From Roseateles_C aquae (GTDB taxonomy: Bacteria; Pseudomonadota; Gammaproteobacteria; Burkholderiales; Burkholderiaceae_C), in the NCBI RefSeq assembly GCF_032337115.1, contig NZ_JAVXZY010000003.1:310001-374000 (forward strand): a stretch of 64,000 nucleotides of DNA, given 5' to 3'. A program made the translations under genes and the position numbers. Of this stretch, positions 27,447 to 37,282 are shown piece after piece. The notes under the pieces were generated by a model. That model saw only the letters and a program-made list of their open reading frames with translations, ran no database searches and was not told the DNA's origin. Position 1 is the first letter of the stretch. Every line of letters begins with the position of its first letter.

Positions 27447-28541
27447 TCAGGCTGACGCGAGGCCCAGGAACACGCTGAAGCGTTCCGTCTCGCGTTCCAA
27501 CGCGGCCTTGAAGGCCGGATCGCGCGGCGCCTGGCCGGCCACAAAGCCGCATTGCAGGTGCAACTCGCCATCGTCGACGCTGGCATTGGCCCAGCCCAGC
27601 ACCTCCCCGCGCCACAGCAGCGGCAAGGCGTAGTAGCCCAGCTTGCGTTTGGCCGGCGGCGTGTAGGCCTCGAAGCGGTAGGCCCAGCCCCAGAACTGTT
27701 CGAAGCGCAGCCGGTCCCAGACCACCGGGTCGAAGGGCGCCAGCAGGCGCAGTTCCTCATCGAGCCGCCAGCGCGCCGCCCGCGGCTGCTCGCCCTCGGG
27801 CCAGTACCAGCGCTGCCCATCGATGTCGACGCTGGGCCAGAGCTGGCGCGCCGTCTGCAGCATGTGCCTGGTTTGCGCGCGCAGATGCGGTGCGCCGTAG
27901 CCGAGCAGGCTGGCCAGCTGGCCGAGCGAGCGCGAGGGCAGCGGCGCGTACTTGGCCAGCACCAGGCCGAGCAGGGCCTCAGCTTTTTGCTGCGGGCTGC
28001 GCGGATCATCGCTGTGCTCGACATGGGCGTAGATGCGCTGGCCCTGCTCGCGATGGGTGACGCGCAGCAGGCCGCGGTAATGCATGCCGTCGAGCAGCTT
28101 GGTCGTGGCGTTGCCGCTGCCACCCCAGGCATTGGTGCTGCGGCCCAGATCGAAGTGCTGCTGCACCAGCCTGGGATGGCTGGGGCCCTGCTCGGCGATG
28201 AAGGCGCGGATGGCGGCGGCGCGCTGCCGGGTCTTGGCATCCCAGGCGCGTTTGGCCTCGCGCGGGTGCAGCAGGCTGAGGTGCTGGCGTGGCAGAAAGC
28301 CGTAGTTGACCAGGCAGTCTTCCTCGACGTCGAGCTTGGGGTAGCGGCGCTCCAGATCGCCGGCACGGTAGTCGCGGACGCGGTGGCGGAGGGTCAGGTC
28401 TTGCGCGCGCGCCGGGGCGCGAATCGGGTCGGCCTGCACAAAGCCCAGCTTGTTGATCGCTTGCGGCAGCGTTGTTGGCTTGAACAGGCTGCGGGCAATG
28501 GCGTAGCGGCGCAAATCGTCGAGGCTGGGGGCTTTGCTCAT
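27447..28541 (-). CDS. YcaQ-family (winged-helix) DNA glycosylase
   Basis: A 364-residue member of the YcaQ/AlkX-AlkZ winged-helix family that unhooks DNA interstrand crosslinks and removes bulky lesions. The catalytic QxD motif is in GFVQADPIRAPARAQDLTLRHR near residue 37. Also present are VNYGFLPRQHLSLLHPRE and the C-terminal LLAPFDPVVWDRLRFEQFWGWAYRFEAYTPPAKRK-type block (spanning about 265-300). ATG 28541 is preferred over 28607, whose extra residues show no homology and overlap the next gene. Confidence 0.87.
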   Translation of the reverse strand: MSKAPSLDDLRRYAIARSLFKPTTLPQAINKLGFVQADPIRAPARAQDLTLRHRVRDYRAGDLERRYPKLDVEEDCLVNYGFLPRQHLSLLHPREAKRAWDAKTRQRAAAIRAFIAEQGPSHPRLVQQHFDLGRSTNAWGGSGNATTKLLDGMHYRGLLRVTHREQGQRIYAHVEHSDDPRSPQQKAEALLGLVLAKYAPLPSRSLGQLASLLGYGAPHLRAQTRHMLQTARQLWPSVDIDGQRWYWPEGEQPRAARWRLDEELRLLAPFDPVVWDRLRFEQFWGWAYRFEAYTPPAKRKLGYYALPLLWRGEVLGWANASVDDGELHLQCGFVAGQAPRDPAFKAALERETERFSVFLGLASA

Positions 28542-28603
28542 GGCGGCGAAGCTTCTCAGAAGGCTGTTTATTTGTCCAGTGCTTCTGGCCTTGTGGCTGT
28601 GAC

Positions 28604-29608
28604 TCAACCGTTGCCGGTGATGTGGCGCTGCTCGTCGGTGTCCATCTGCATCTCGTAGCTGAAGAAGCGATTGCGGCCGTAGGACTTGGCGTTGTAGAGC
28701 GCGTCGTCGGCGCGCATCAGCAGCACCTCGGCGGTGGTGCTCTCATCTGGCGTGCAGGTGGTGATGCCGCCAGACAGGGTGATGTGCGCCGCCACCGGCG
28801 AGTCCGGGTGCGGGATATGGGCCAGCGCCATCGTGCGTATCAGCGCGCGGGCATAGGTCATCGCACCGGAACGCGGCGTGTGCGGCAGGATCAGCGCGAA
28901 CTCCTCGCCGCCGTAGCGGCCGGCGCAGTCGCTGGGCCGGCGGCAGGTCTCGCGCAGCAGCTGGGCCACGCGGCGCAGGCAGGCATCGCCTTCGATATGC
29001 CCGCGGGCATCGTTGTAGCGCTTGAAGTGATCGACGTCGCAGAGCACCAGCGTCAGCGCGTCGCCATCACGGCGGGCCTGGTCCAGCTCCTGCTGCAGGC
29101 GGGCATCGAGCGCGCGGCGGTTCATCAGCCCGGTCAGCGAATCGACATGCGACAGCTCCTGCAGCTGCGCATTGGCGGCGCGCAGATCGTCGGACAGCTG
29201 CACCAGCCGGTGGCGCATCTGCGAGAGCCGTTGCATCGCGCGCAGCTTGGCGTGCAGGATCACCGGCGAAACGGGTTTGACCAGATAGTCATCGCCGCCG
29301 GCTTCTATGCCCTGCCAGATGGCGCGGTCCTCGCCGCTCTTGGACAGAAAGATGATGGGCGTCCAGCCGCCCGGCTCGGCGGCGCGCATCTGCCGCGCCG
29401 TCCAGAAGCCATCGTGCCCGGGCATCTCGACATCCAGCAGCACCAGGTCGGGCCGGTAGCGGCTGAACAGTTCCAGCGCCCAGTCCGGGCTGTCGGCCTC
29501 GATGACACGGTGGCCGGCCTGATCGAGCTCGGCGCTCAGCGCGACACGGGCAGCGTTCTGGTCATCGACAACCAGGATGGTCAGTTGTGTATGGGATGAG
29601 GGCAGCAT
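28604..29608 (-). CDS. Response regulator-diguanylate cyclase (PleD-like)
   Basis: A 334-residue two-domain protein. The receiver domain (about 8-125) has phospho-acceptor Asp in LVLLDVEMPGHDG, acidic pair VVDDQN and Lys in YLVKPVSP. A coiled linker joins a GGDEF domain with GGEEF in CAGRYGGEEFALIL and an RxxD inhibitory site (RPSD). Phosphorylation should drive dimerisation and cyclic-di-GMP synthesis. No cognate histidine kinase is adjacent. Confidence 0.93.
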   Translation of the reverse strand: MLPSSHTQLTILVVDDQNAARVALSAELDQAGHRVIEADSPDWALELFSRYRPDLVLLDVEMPGHDGFWTARQMRAAEPGGWTPIIFLSKSGEDRAIWQGIEAGGDDYLVKPVSPVILHAKLRAMQRLSQMRHRLVQLSDDLRAANAQLQELSHVDSLTGLMNRRALDARLQQELDQARRDGDALTLVLCDVDHFKRYNDARGHIEGDACLRRVAQLLRETCRRPSDCAGRYGGEEFALILPHTPRSGAMTYARALIRTMALAHIPHPDSPVAAHITLSGGITTCTPDESTTAEVLLMRADDALYNAKSYGRNRFFSYEMQMDTDEQRHITGNG

Positions 29609-29808
29609 GGCATGGGGCCACGCGCATCGGGTGGCTGTCTCGATATCGGCCCGCGAGGCCGGGGCTGAAGGCGGGAATTGAGTTTGTGTCGATATATCGG
29701 CGCCTCGCCAGACACGGGCTCTACAGATCCGTCGCCAGTGGCCGATCTCAGGGGCTAAGCCGGGCCGCTGGGGCCTGAAAGGGCGGGCGCGCAGCGCATC
29801 GCAAGCAC

Positions 29809-30774
29809 ATGACAGAAACCACGCAACTTGAGGCCAAGGTCCTGCTGCTGGAGCATGACGCCGGCCAGTTCAACTGCCTGACCGAGTTCTGCCAGGAAGT
29901 CGGCCTGATGACCCTGCCGCGCACGGCGGCCGACGCGCTCACCACGCTGGCGCAGCACAAGGACCTGGGCGGCGTGCTGCTGGCCGAGGACATGCCCTGC
30001 GACGGGCCTGATGGCCTGCACCTGGCGCGTGCCATCCACAAGATCAGGCCCGAGCTGCCGATTTTTCTGCGCCGCACCAGCCAGCGGGCGCTGACCCCCG
30101 AAGAAGAAGGCACGGTGCGCCATCGCTGGCAGACCGGCGATCTTGACCATCTGCGCGCGGCCATCGATCACACCATCTTCAGCCTGCGCTACCCGACCAG
30201 CCTGGTGCGCGGCATCGTCGAGCTGACCACTCAGGCGCTGGGGGCGATGTTCCCGAACGCCAATGTGCAATCCGAGTCGCCCTATGTGGTGCACGATCGC
30301 ATCATTCACGGCGAGGTGTCGACGCTGATTGCCATCGAGAGCACCTGGTGCCGCGGCTACATGATGCTGCAGACCGAGGAAAGTGCGCTGCGCCAGGGGC
30401 TGATCCAGGGCTTCAGCTACCAAGGCATAGGCGGCGACCTGAACTTCCGCGAGCTGAACAATATGCTCGGCGAGACGACCAATCTGATCTGGGGCGCGTT
30501 CAAGAACCGCTATATCCCGCCCAAGGCCTTTGCCAATCAGCAGACCCAGGTGCCCATCGTCATCAACCATGAGCACAAATACATCTCCTTCGGTTCGCAG
30601 GACCCGCAGCTGTGCATCCGCTACCAGCTTTCTGACCCGTTCCGTCCGGGGCTGCCGCCACTGACCATCGTGCAGCGCTTCATCTTCAATCTGCACTGGT
30701 CGCCCGACGAGTTTGCCGAATACGATGCCGTGGCGCCCGATGTTGGCCCGACCGGCGAACTGGAACTGTTCTGA
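29809..30774 (+). CDS. Receiver-like plus CheX-type chemotaxis protein
   Basis: A 321-residue protein. Residues 10-125 follow a receiver-domain outline (VLLLEHDAGQFNCLTEF, GGVLLAEDMP), but the usual acceptor region is atypical, so phosphorylation is doubtful. Residues about 135-290 resemble CheX/CheC: HGEVSTLIAIES and ELNNMLGETTNLIWGAFKN, with the E..N pair of CheY-P phosphatases. It is 39 bases before a CheY-like gene, so it may dephosphorylate that regulator. Confidence 0.75.
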   Translation: MTETTQLEAKVLLLEHDAGQFNCLTEFCQEVGLMTLPRTAADALTTLAQHKDLGGVLLAEDMPCDGPDGLHLARAIHKIRPELPIFLRRTSQRALTPEEEGTVRHRWQTGDLDHLRAAIDHTIFSLRYPTSLVRGIVELTTQALGAMFPNANVQSESPYVVHDRIIHGEVSTLIAIESTWCRGYMMLQTEESALRQGLIQGFSYQGIGGDLNFRELNNMLGETTNLIWGAFKNRYIPPKAFANQQTQVPIVINHEHKYISFGSQDPQLCIRYQLSDPFRPGLPPLTIVQRFIFNLHWSPDEFAEYDAVAPDVGPTGELELF

Positions 30775-30813
30775 TCTGATTTCGCCGCAACGCTGGCGGG
30801 AGGAGTTTTCTTT

Positions 30814-31185
30814 ATGGCGATTGTTCTTGTGGTCGATGATTCCAGCACCATGCGCGAGATCGTGGCCAGCTTTCTTCGCCAGAACGGCTTCGAGGTGGCG
30901 GTGGCCACCGACGGCCGCGATGGCCTGCTGCAGCTGCGCAGCGACCCCGGCATCCGGCTGGTGATCAGCGACGTCAATATGCCCAATATGGACGGGCTGA
31001 CCATGGCCGACAAGATTCGCAACGAGCTTGGCAACAAGGATGTCCGCATCGTCATGCTGACCACGGAAGACAACCCGGCCATGCGCGACCGCGGCAAGAC
31101 CATCGGCGTGACCGGTTGGATCGTCAAGCCTTTCCGCGGCGAGGCGGTGCTGGGGCCGTTCAGGAAGTTTTGCGGGATGACGTGA
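30814..31185 (+). CDS. CheY-like single-domain response regulator
   Basis: A 123-residue receiver domain: acidic pair VVDDSST at the N-terminus, acceptor Asp in VISDVNMPNMDG (about residue 52), Thr in MLTTED and Lys in GWIVKPF. It has no output domain, like CheY. A GGGAGG site precedes the ATG. It follows the CheX-type gene in the same operon and is closed by a terminator. Confidence 0.93.
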   Translation: MAIVLVVDDSSTMREIVASFLRQNGFEVAVATDGRDGLLQLRSDPGIRLVISDVNMPNMDGLTMADKIRNELGNKDVRIVMLTTEDNPAMRDRGKTIGVTGWIVKPFRGEAVLGPFRKFCGMT

Positions 31186-31207
31186 GCCGGTTTCCTGCGC
31201 CAATGAA

Positions 31208-31235
31208 AAAAGCCGCCTGAGGGCGGCTTTTGCTT
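31208..31235 (+). terminator. Rho-independent terminator after cheY-like gene
   Basis: AAAAGCCGCC (31208-31217) pairs with GGCGGCTTTT (31222-31231) around a TGAG loop; a T-rich tail follows. Confidence 0.88.
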
Positions 31236-31268
31236 TGAGGGCGGGGGCTGAAAGTCCGCCCGCGCGGC

Positions 31269-31557
31269 GCCTTGTGGTCTTTGCTCACATCGCTGCGCGA
31301 TATGAGCAAAGCCCCAGTGCTTGTTGGCGCGAACGCGTGGCTTACAGCCCAGCGGCAGCCTTGTGGTCGTCGCTCACATCGCTGCGCGATATGAGCAAAG
31401 CCCCAAAGCGGCTGGTCCGCCTTCGGCGTCCTCTGGGCTTTACAGCCCAGCCGCTGCACGCAGCGCAGCCGCTTTGTCAGTCCGTTGGTCTCTGCTCACG
31501 TTGCTGCGCAACATGAGCATCGCCCGCGAACCGATGCCTCGCTCAGGCGAGGCGGGC
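31269..31557 (-). repeat. Tandem copies of the metK 3' end plus hairpin
   Basis: Downstream of metK (minus strand) a module made of the last metK codons, the stop and a 25-base hairpin recurs three times. The stops lie at 31558 (real), 31440 and 31342; hairpins GCTCACATCGCTGCGCGATATGAGC-type lie at 31494-31518, 31372-31396 and 31283-31307, each 35-44 bases after its stop. The two outer 48-base blocks (31269-31316, 31358-31405) are nearly identical. The second copy still encodes TDKAAALRAAAGL, the metK C-terminus. Confidence 0.75.
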
Positions 31558-32742
<1,185 letters not shown>

Positions 32743-32913
32743 TTTTACACTCCTTGTAGTCAGTCAATCGGCGTTGCCGTGCTGGTGGAGTCACGCGGCG
32801 AACGCTTTAGCGGCATTTGTTGAGCATCGCTGCTCGGCGGAGATTTGATTGCTCGAATACACCCGCATCGCCCCGCAAGTTGTCCTGTTTAACTCGGCGA
32901 TCCGGCCATTATA
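32743..32913 (-). promoter_or_regulatory. metK promoter and long leader
   Basis: On the minus strand a consensus TATAAT lies at 32913-32908, giving a transcript start near 32901 and an untranslated leader of about 158 bases ending in AAGGAGTG before the GTG start. No 17-base-spaced -35 box is obvious. The promoter abuts the start of the divergent acyltransferase gene at 32917. I could not match the leader to a SAM riboswitch class. Confidence 0.45.
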
Positions 32914-32916
32914 GGA

Positions 32917-33774
32917 ATGATGTTCTTGCTTCGCTTGCTGTCAAAGCTTCCACTTGTGGTCTTGCATGCCTTGGGGACCTTGGGCGGCTGGCTGAGCTGG
33001 TCCTTGTCGCCGTCCTACCGTGCGCGCTGTGCTGCCAACGCAGGGCTGGCCGGCTTGAGTGCGGCAGATCGACGCGCGGCGGTGGGCCATGCCGGCCGGA
33101 TGATTGCCGAGCTGCCCTGGCTGTGGTTGCGGCCTGTTTCGCGACCCTTGGGTTCGCGGGTGCGCTGGGAGGGGGCGGAGCTGATTGAACAGGCCTTGCA
33201 AGCCAGTCATGGCCTGGTCTTCATGACCCCGCATATGGGCTGCTTCGAGGTCACCGCGCAAGCCTATGCCGAGCGCTTTGCACCGCAGGGCTGCCCGGTG
33301 ACGGTGCTGTACCGGCCGGCGCGCAAGCCCTGGATGCGCGAGGTGGTCGAGCAGTCGCGCGGCCGCCCCGGCCTGGCCACGGCCCCAGCCAGCCTGTCCG
33401 GTGTGCGGCAGATGATTCGCGCCCTGCGCCGCGGCGAGGCGGTCGGCCTCCTGCCCGATCAGGTGCCGCCGCAGGGGCTCGGTGTCTGGGCTGATTTCTT
33501 CGGCCAGCCGGCCTACACGATGACGCTGGGCGCGCGGCTCTTGCAGCAGACCGGCGCAGCATCGCTGGCCATCTTTGGCGAGCGGCTGAGCTGGGGGCGC
33601 GGTTTTGTCATCCATGTGCGGCCGGGACCCGACATTCCCGCCGATTCCACGCCAGAATGCGCAGCCGCGCTGATCAACAAGGCCATGGAAGCAGTCATCC
33701 TTCAACAACCCTCGCAATACCTCTGGGGCTACAACCGCTACAAGGCGCCGCGCCCGCAGGAGGCCGAGGCGTGA
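32917..33774 (+). CDS. LpxL/HtrB-like lipid A acyltransferase (first of two)
   Basis: A 285-residue membrane-associated acyltransferase. An N-terminal hydrophobic segment (LLRLLSKLPLVVLHALGTLGGWLSW) precedes the HxxxxE catalytic motif in MTPHMGCFEV, then VLYRPARKPWM and GLLPDQVPPQG. The family transfers acyl chains to lipid A in the inner membrane. It overlaps the second acyltransferase by GTGA. Such tandem pairs next to metK are common in Burkholderiales. Confidence 0.9.
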   Translation: MMFLLRLLSKLPLVVLHALGTLGGWLSWSLSPSYRARCAANAGLAGLSAADRRAAVGHAGRMIAELPWLWLRPVSRPLGSRVRWEGAELIEQALQASHGLVFMTPHMGCFEVTAQAYAERFAPQGCPVTVLYRPARKPWMREVVEQSRGRPGLATAPASLSGVRQMIRALRRGEAVGLLPDQVPPQGLGVWADFFGQPAYTMTLGARLLQQTGAASLAIFGERLSWGRGFVIHVRPGPDIPADSTPECAAALINKAMEAVILQQPSQYLWGYNRYKAPRPQEAEA

Positions 33775-34697
33775 TCGGCGGGCTGTTTTCAAAAGCATTC
33801 TCCTGGCTGGGGGCGCAGCTCTTCATCGGCCTGCTGTGGCTCTTGCACTTTCTGCCGCTGCCGCTGCTGGCGGCCTTGGGGCGTGGGCTAGGCGGGCTGC
33901 TCTGGGTGCTGGCGCGCTCGCGCCGGCGGATTGCGCTGCGTAATCTGGAGCTGTGCTTTCCCGAGCTTGATGGCGCGCGGCGCGAGGCGCTGGCCCGGGA
34001 ACATTTCGCCTGGCTGGGGCGGAGCTTCCTGGAGCGCGGCCTGTTGTGGTTTGCCTCGCCGGCACGGCTGCAGCGCCTGATGCGCATCAAGGGCAATATC
34101 AAACTGGCCGAAGAAACCGAGCAGCCCATCATGTGGTTGTTGCCGCATTTCGTCGGCTTGGAATGGGTCGGCCCGGCGCTGATGCTGAATCAGAAGCGAC
34201 CCGGCGTCGATGTCTACCAGCGCCAGAGCAATGCGGTGCTGGACGCGCGGATGCTGGCCGGCCGTGCGCGCTTCGGCCAGACGGCCTTTGTTGATCGCCA
34301 CGACGGCATCCGTCCGGTGCTGCGCCTGATCAAGCAGGGCTACGCCTTTCTGAATGCGCCGGACATGGACTTCGGCGAGAAGGACTCGGCCTTCGTGCCC
34401 TTCTTCGGCGTGCCGGCCTGCACGCTGCTGGCGCCGGCGCGGATGGCGCGCAGCGTCAATATGCGGGTGCAGCCGCTGGTGGTGACCATGCTGCCTGGCG
34501 GCCAGGGATACGAGGTCGAGGCCTGCGAAGCGCTGGACGGCTACCCCAGCGACGACCCACTGGCCGACGCCCGCCTGCTCAACGCCTGGCTGGAAGCGCG
34601 CATCCGCCAACATCCCGCCCAGTACCTGTGGGTGCACAAGCGTTTCAAGACCCGTCCGGCCGGCGAGGCCTCGCTCTACCAGTGTCGCGGACGATAA
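33771..34697 (+). CDS. LpxL/LpxM-like lipid A acyltransferase (second)
   Basis: A 308-residue paralogue of the preceding protein. It has an N-terminal anchor (LGAQLFIGLLWLLHFLPLPLLAALG), the HFVGLE catalytic motif (HxxxxE), VYQRQSNAVLDARM and LNAPDMDFGEKDSAFVPFFG. The start is GTG at 33771, overlapping the upstream stop, with AGGAGG at 33758-33763; an open frame to 33657 lies inside the upstream gene. The two enzymes probably add the two secondary acyl chains. Confidence 0.91.
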   Translation: MIGGLFSKAFSWLGAQLFIGLLWLLHFLPLPLLAALGRGLGGLLWVLARSRRRIALRNLELCFPELDGARREALAREHFAWLGRSFLERGLLWFASPARLQRLMRIKGNIKLAEETEQPIMWLLPHFVGLEWVGPALMLNQKRPGVDVYQRQSNAVLDARMLAGRARFGQTAFVDRHDGIRPVLRLIKQGYAFLNAPDMDFGEKDSAFVPFFGVPACTLLAPARMARSVNMRVQPLVVTMLPGGQGYEVEACEALDGYPSDDPLADARLLNAWLEARIRQHPAQYLWVHKRFKTRPAGEASLYQCRGR

Positions 34698-34704
34698 TCG
34701 GGCG

Positions 34705-35571
34705 ATGAATTTGCGCTTCACCAAAATGCAGGGCGCCGGCAATGACTTCGTCGTCATTGACGCGACGCGCACGCCACTCGCGCTGAGCGAGGCCCAGCTG
34801 CGTCGCCTTGGCGATCGCCGCTTCGGCGTCGGCTGCGACCAGATCCTTGTCATTGAGGCCAGCCCGGCCGAGGGCGTTGACTTCCGCTACCGCATCTTCA
34901 ACAACAGCGGCGAAGAGGTCGAGCATTGCGGCAATGGCGCGCGCTGCTTTGTCCGCTATGTGGTCGACAAGGGCCTGAGCGACAAGCGGACGATCCGCGT
35001 GCAGACGATGAACAAGATGCTGGAGCTGCGGCTGCGCGACGACGGCCGGGTCACCGTCGATATGGGCGCGCCGTTCTTCGAGCACGCGGCGCTTCCCTTT
35101 GATGGCAGCGACTTGCAGCCCCGCGCTGAGGGTGGCTTCGAGCTCTGGCCGCTGGCGCTGGCCGGCGGCGCGCGGTGCGAGGTGGCCGTGCTGTCGATGG
35201 GGAATCCGCATGCGGTGCAGCGTGTTGCCGATGTCGATACGGTACCGGTGCTGGACTGGGGGCCGCAGATTGAGGCCCATCGCTGCTTCCCGCGCAAGGT
35301 CAATGCCGGCTTCATGCAGATCATCAGCCGCAAGGAAGTGCGCCTGCGCGTCTTCGAGCGCAGCGCCGGCGAAACGCTGGCCTGCGGCACCGGCGCCTGT
35401 GCCGCCGTCGTGGCCGGCATTCGCCTGGGTTGGCTGGACGAGGCCGTCGAAGTCCATGCCCGCGGCGGCGATCTGCGCATTGAATGGGCCGGCCTCAGCC
35501 AGGGCCTGGACGCGCCGGTGCTGATGACAGGCCCGGCGACCACTGTTTTTGATGGAGAGATCAGCCTGTGA
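34705..35571 (+). CDS. dapF: Diaminopimelate epimerase
   Basis: A 288-residue enzyme converting LL- to meso-diaminopimelate for lysine and peptidoglycan synthesis. The N-terminus LRFTKMQGAGNDFVVIDATR and both catalytic cysteines are present: EVEHCGNGARCF (first) and ETLACGTGACAAV (second). It is only seven bases downstream of the acyltransferase gene and overlaps the DUF484 gene by four bases, giving the conserved dapF-DUF484-xerC order. Confidence 0.96.
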   Translation: MNLRFTKMQGAGNDFVVIDATRTPLALSEAQLRRLGDRRFGVGCDQILVIEASPAEGVDFRYRIFNNSGEEVEHCGNGARCFVRYVVDKGLSDKRTIRVQTMNKMLELRLRDDGRVTVDMGAPFFEHAALPFDGSDLQPRAEGGFELWPLALAGGARCEVAVLSMGNPHAVQRVADVDTVPVLDWGPQIEAHRCFPRKVNAGFMQIISRKEVRLRVFERSAGETLACGTGACAAVVAGIRLGWLDEAVEVHARGGDLRIEWAGLSQGLDAPVLMTGPATTVFDGEISL

Positions 35572-36320
35572 GCACCCCCCCCGACAGCTCCGCCACCGGT
35601 GCCACCGCCACCGCGCCTGTGATCACCGAGCAGGACATCGCCAACTTCCTCGCCGCCACGCCGAGCTTCTTCGAGCGCCACGCCGAGCTGCTGGCGAGCG
35701 TGCAGCTGAGCCATCCGCATGGGCAGCGCGCGGTGTCGCTGCAGGAGCGCCAGGCCGAGATGTTGCGCGACAAGATCAAGGGCCTGGAGCAGAAGATCGT
35801 CGAGATGATTCGCCACGGTCAGGAGAACGTGACGATCGCTGACCGGCTGCACCGCTGGACGCGCAGCCTGATGCTGACCGCCAACGCCGCCGATTTGCCG
35901 GCGGTGCTGCTGCGTGAACTGCGCCACCACTTCATGATTCCGAGCGCCGGCCTGCGCCTGTGGCAGCTCGCTGAGACTCACGCCGAGGCGGCCTATGCAC
36001 AGGCTGTCAGTGCCGATGTGAAGAGCTTTGCTAGCAGCCTCAGCCAGCCCTATTGCGGCGTCAACTCGGGCTTCGAGGCGGCGCGCTGGTTGACCCAGGG
36101 ACAGGACGATGACGGACAGGATGCCGCAAGCGTGGCCTCGCTGGCCTTGATCCCGCTGCGCGATGCCAAGGGCCGCGTCTTTGGCCTGCTGGCCCTGGGC
36201 TCGCCGGACCCGACCCGCTACACCGCCGAAATGGGCACCGAGTTCCTGGCCCGCATCGGCGAACTGGCCAGTGCGGCGCTGGTGCGCCTGCTGCCGCCCG
36301 ATGACGCTGCCGCCGACTGA
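35568..36320 (+). CDS. DUF484 family protein
   Basis: A 250-residue protein of the DUF484 (GAF-like) family. It opens with EQDIANFLAATPSFFERHAELLASVQLSHPHG, follows with a coiled segment (VSLQERQAEMLRDKIKGLEQKI) and a GAF-like region ending SPDPTRYTAEMGTEFLARIGELA. The function is unknown, but the gene sits between dapF and xerC in most proteobacteria. It overlaps both neighbours (4 and 20 bases). Confidence 0.9.
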   Translation: MSTPPDSSATGATATAPVITEQDIANFLAATPSFFERHAELLASVQLSHPHGQRAVSLQERQAEMLRDKIKGLEQKIVEMIRHGQENVTIADRLHRWTRSLMLTANAADLPAVLLRELRHHFMIPSAGLRLWQLAETHAEAAYAQAVSADVKSFASSLSQPYCGVNSGFEAARWLTQGQDDDGQDAASVASLALIPLRDAKGRVFGLLALGSPDPTRYTAEMGTEFLARIGELASAALVRLLPPDDAAAD

Positions 36321-37230
36321 GCTGCAACAGCGCTATCTGACGCATCTGCGCGTCGAGCGCCGGCTCGCCGCCCGCAGCCTGACGCTGTATGAAGACGCGC
36401 TCACCCGGCTGAACGGCCTGGCCGAGCGCGACGCGGTCGATCTGTTGCGCCTCAGCAGCGCCCAGGCGCGGCGCTGGACGGCCGAGCTGCACGCCAGGCA
36501 AGACCTGGCCCCACGCAGCCTGGCCTTGCTTCTGTCGGCCTGGCGCGGCTGGTACCGCTGGCTGGGGCGCGAACGGCTGGTCGAGTTCAATCCGATCGAA
36601 GGCCTGCGCCCGCCCAAGGCCGCCAAGCCGCTGCCCAAGGCGCTGGCGGTGGACGATGCGGTGCAGCTGGCCGATTACCGCGATGCCGAGGCCGATGCCG
36701 CCATCGAGGCCCGCGACCACGCCATCGTCGAGCTGCTCTATGGCTGCGGCCTGCGCATTGCCGAGTTGGTGGGCCTGGACGCACGGCCGGGGCCCGAAGC
36801 GGCGGGCTGGATCGATCTGAGCAATGCCGAGGCCCAGGTGCTGGGCAAGGGCGCCAAGCGGCGCAGCGTGCCGATCGGCAGTGCGGCGTTGAAGGCACTG
36901 CGGGAATGGCTGGCGCTGAGGCCGCAGCTGCTGCGCGGCGAGAACCCGGCCTTGTTCCCGGGGCCACGCGGCGGGCGCATCAGCGCGGCCTATGTGCGCC
37001 TGCGCCTGAAGCAGCGTGCACTCGCCGCCGGCATGCCCAGCCATGTGCATCCGCACATGCTGCGTCACAGCTTTGCCTCGCATCTGCTGCAGTCCAGCGG
37101 TGATCTGCGCGCGGTGCAGGAACTGCTGGGGCACGCCAATATCGCGACGACCCAGGTCTATACCAAGCTGGACTTCCAGCACCTCGCCAAGGTCTATGAC
37201 GCGGCCCATCCGCGAGCCAAAAAACGCTGA
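36301..37230 (+). CDS. xerC: Tyrosine recombinase XerC
   Basis: A 309-residue site-specific recombinase that resolves chromosome dimers at dif with XerD. An N-terminal SAM-like core-binding domain precedes the catalytic domain. Catalytic residues seen are Arg in YGCGLRIAELVGLD, HxxR in HPHMLRHSFASHLL, the GH of ELLGHANI and Tyr in TTQVYTKLDFQHL. The ATG at 36301 lies inside the end of the DUF484 gene. The context supports XerC rather than an island integrase. Confidence 0.94.
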   Translation: MTLPPTELQQRYLTHLRVERRLAARSLTLYEDALTRLNGLAERDAVDLLRLSSAQARRWTAELHARQDLAPRSLALLLSAWRGWYRWLGRERLVEFNPIEGLRPPKAAKPLPKALAVDDAVQLADYRDAEADAAIEARDHAIVELLYGCGLRIAELVGLDARPGPEAAGWIDLSNAEAQVLGKGAKRRSVPIGSAALKALREWLALRPQLLRGENPALFPGPRGGRISAAYVRLRLKQRALAAGMPSHVHPHMLRHSFASHLLQSSGDLRAVQELLGHANIATTQVYTKLDFQHLAKVYDAAHPRAKKR

Positions 37231-37282
37231 GCTGTCCGTGCGAATGCTCCGGGGCAGTCAGACTGCGGTATGGTGCGCGCCT

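Noticed and set aside
28391..28404. A fourth GGTCAGGTCTTGC copy
   Set aside because: It lies inside the YcaQ-type gene and encodes the conserved AQDLT segment, so the match is probably coincidence.
31269..31524. Regularly spaced repeats as a CRISPR array
   Set aside because: The units include metK-derived codons and self-complementary hairpins, spacing varies, and there are no cas genes.
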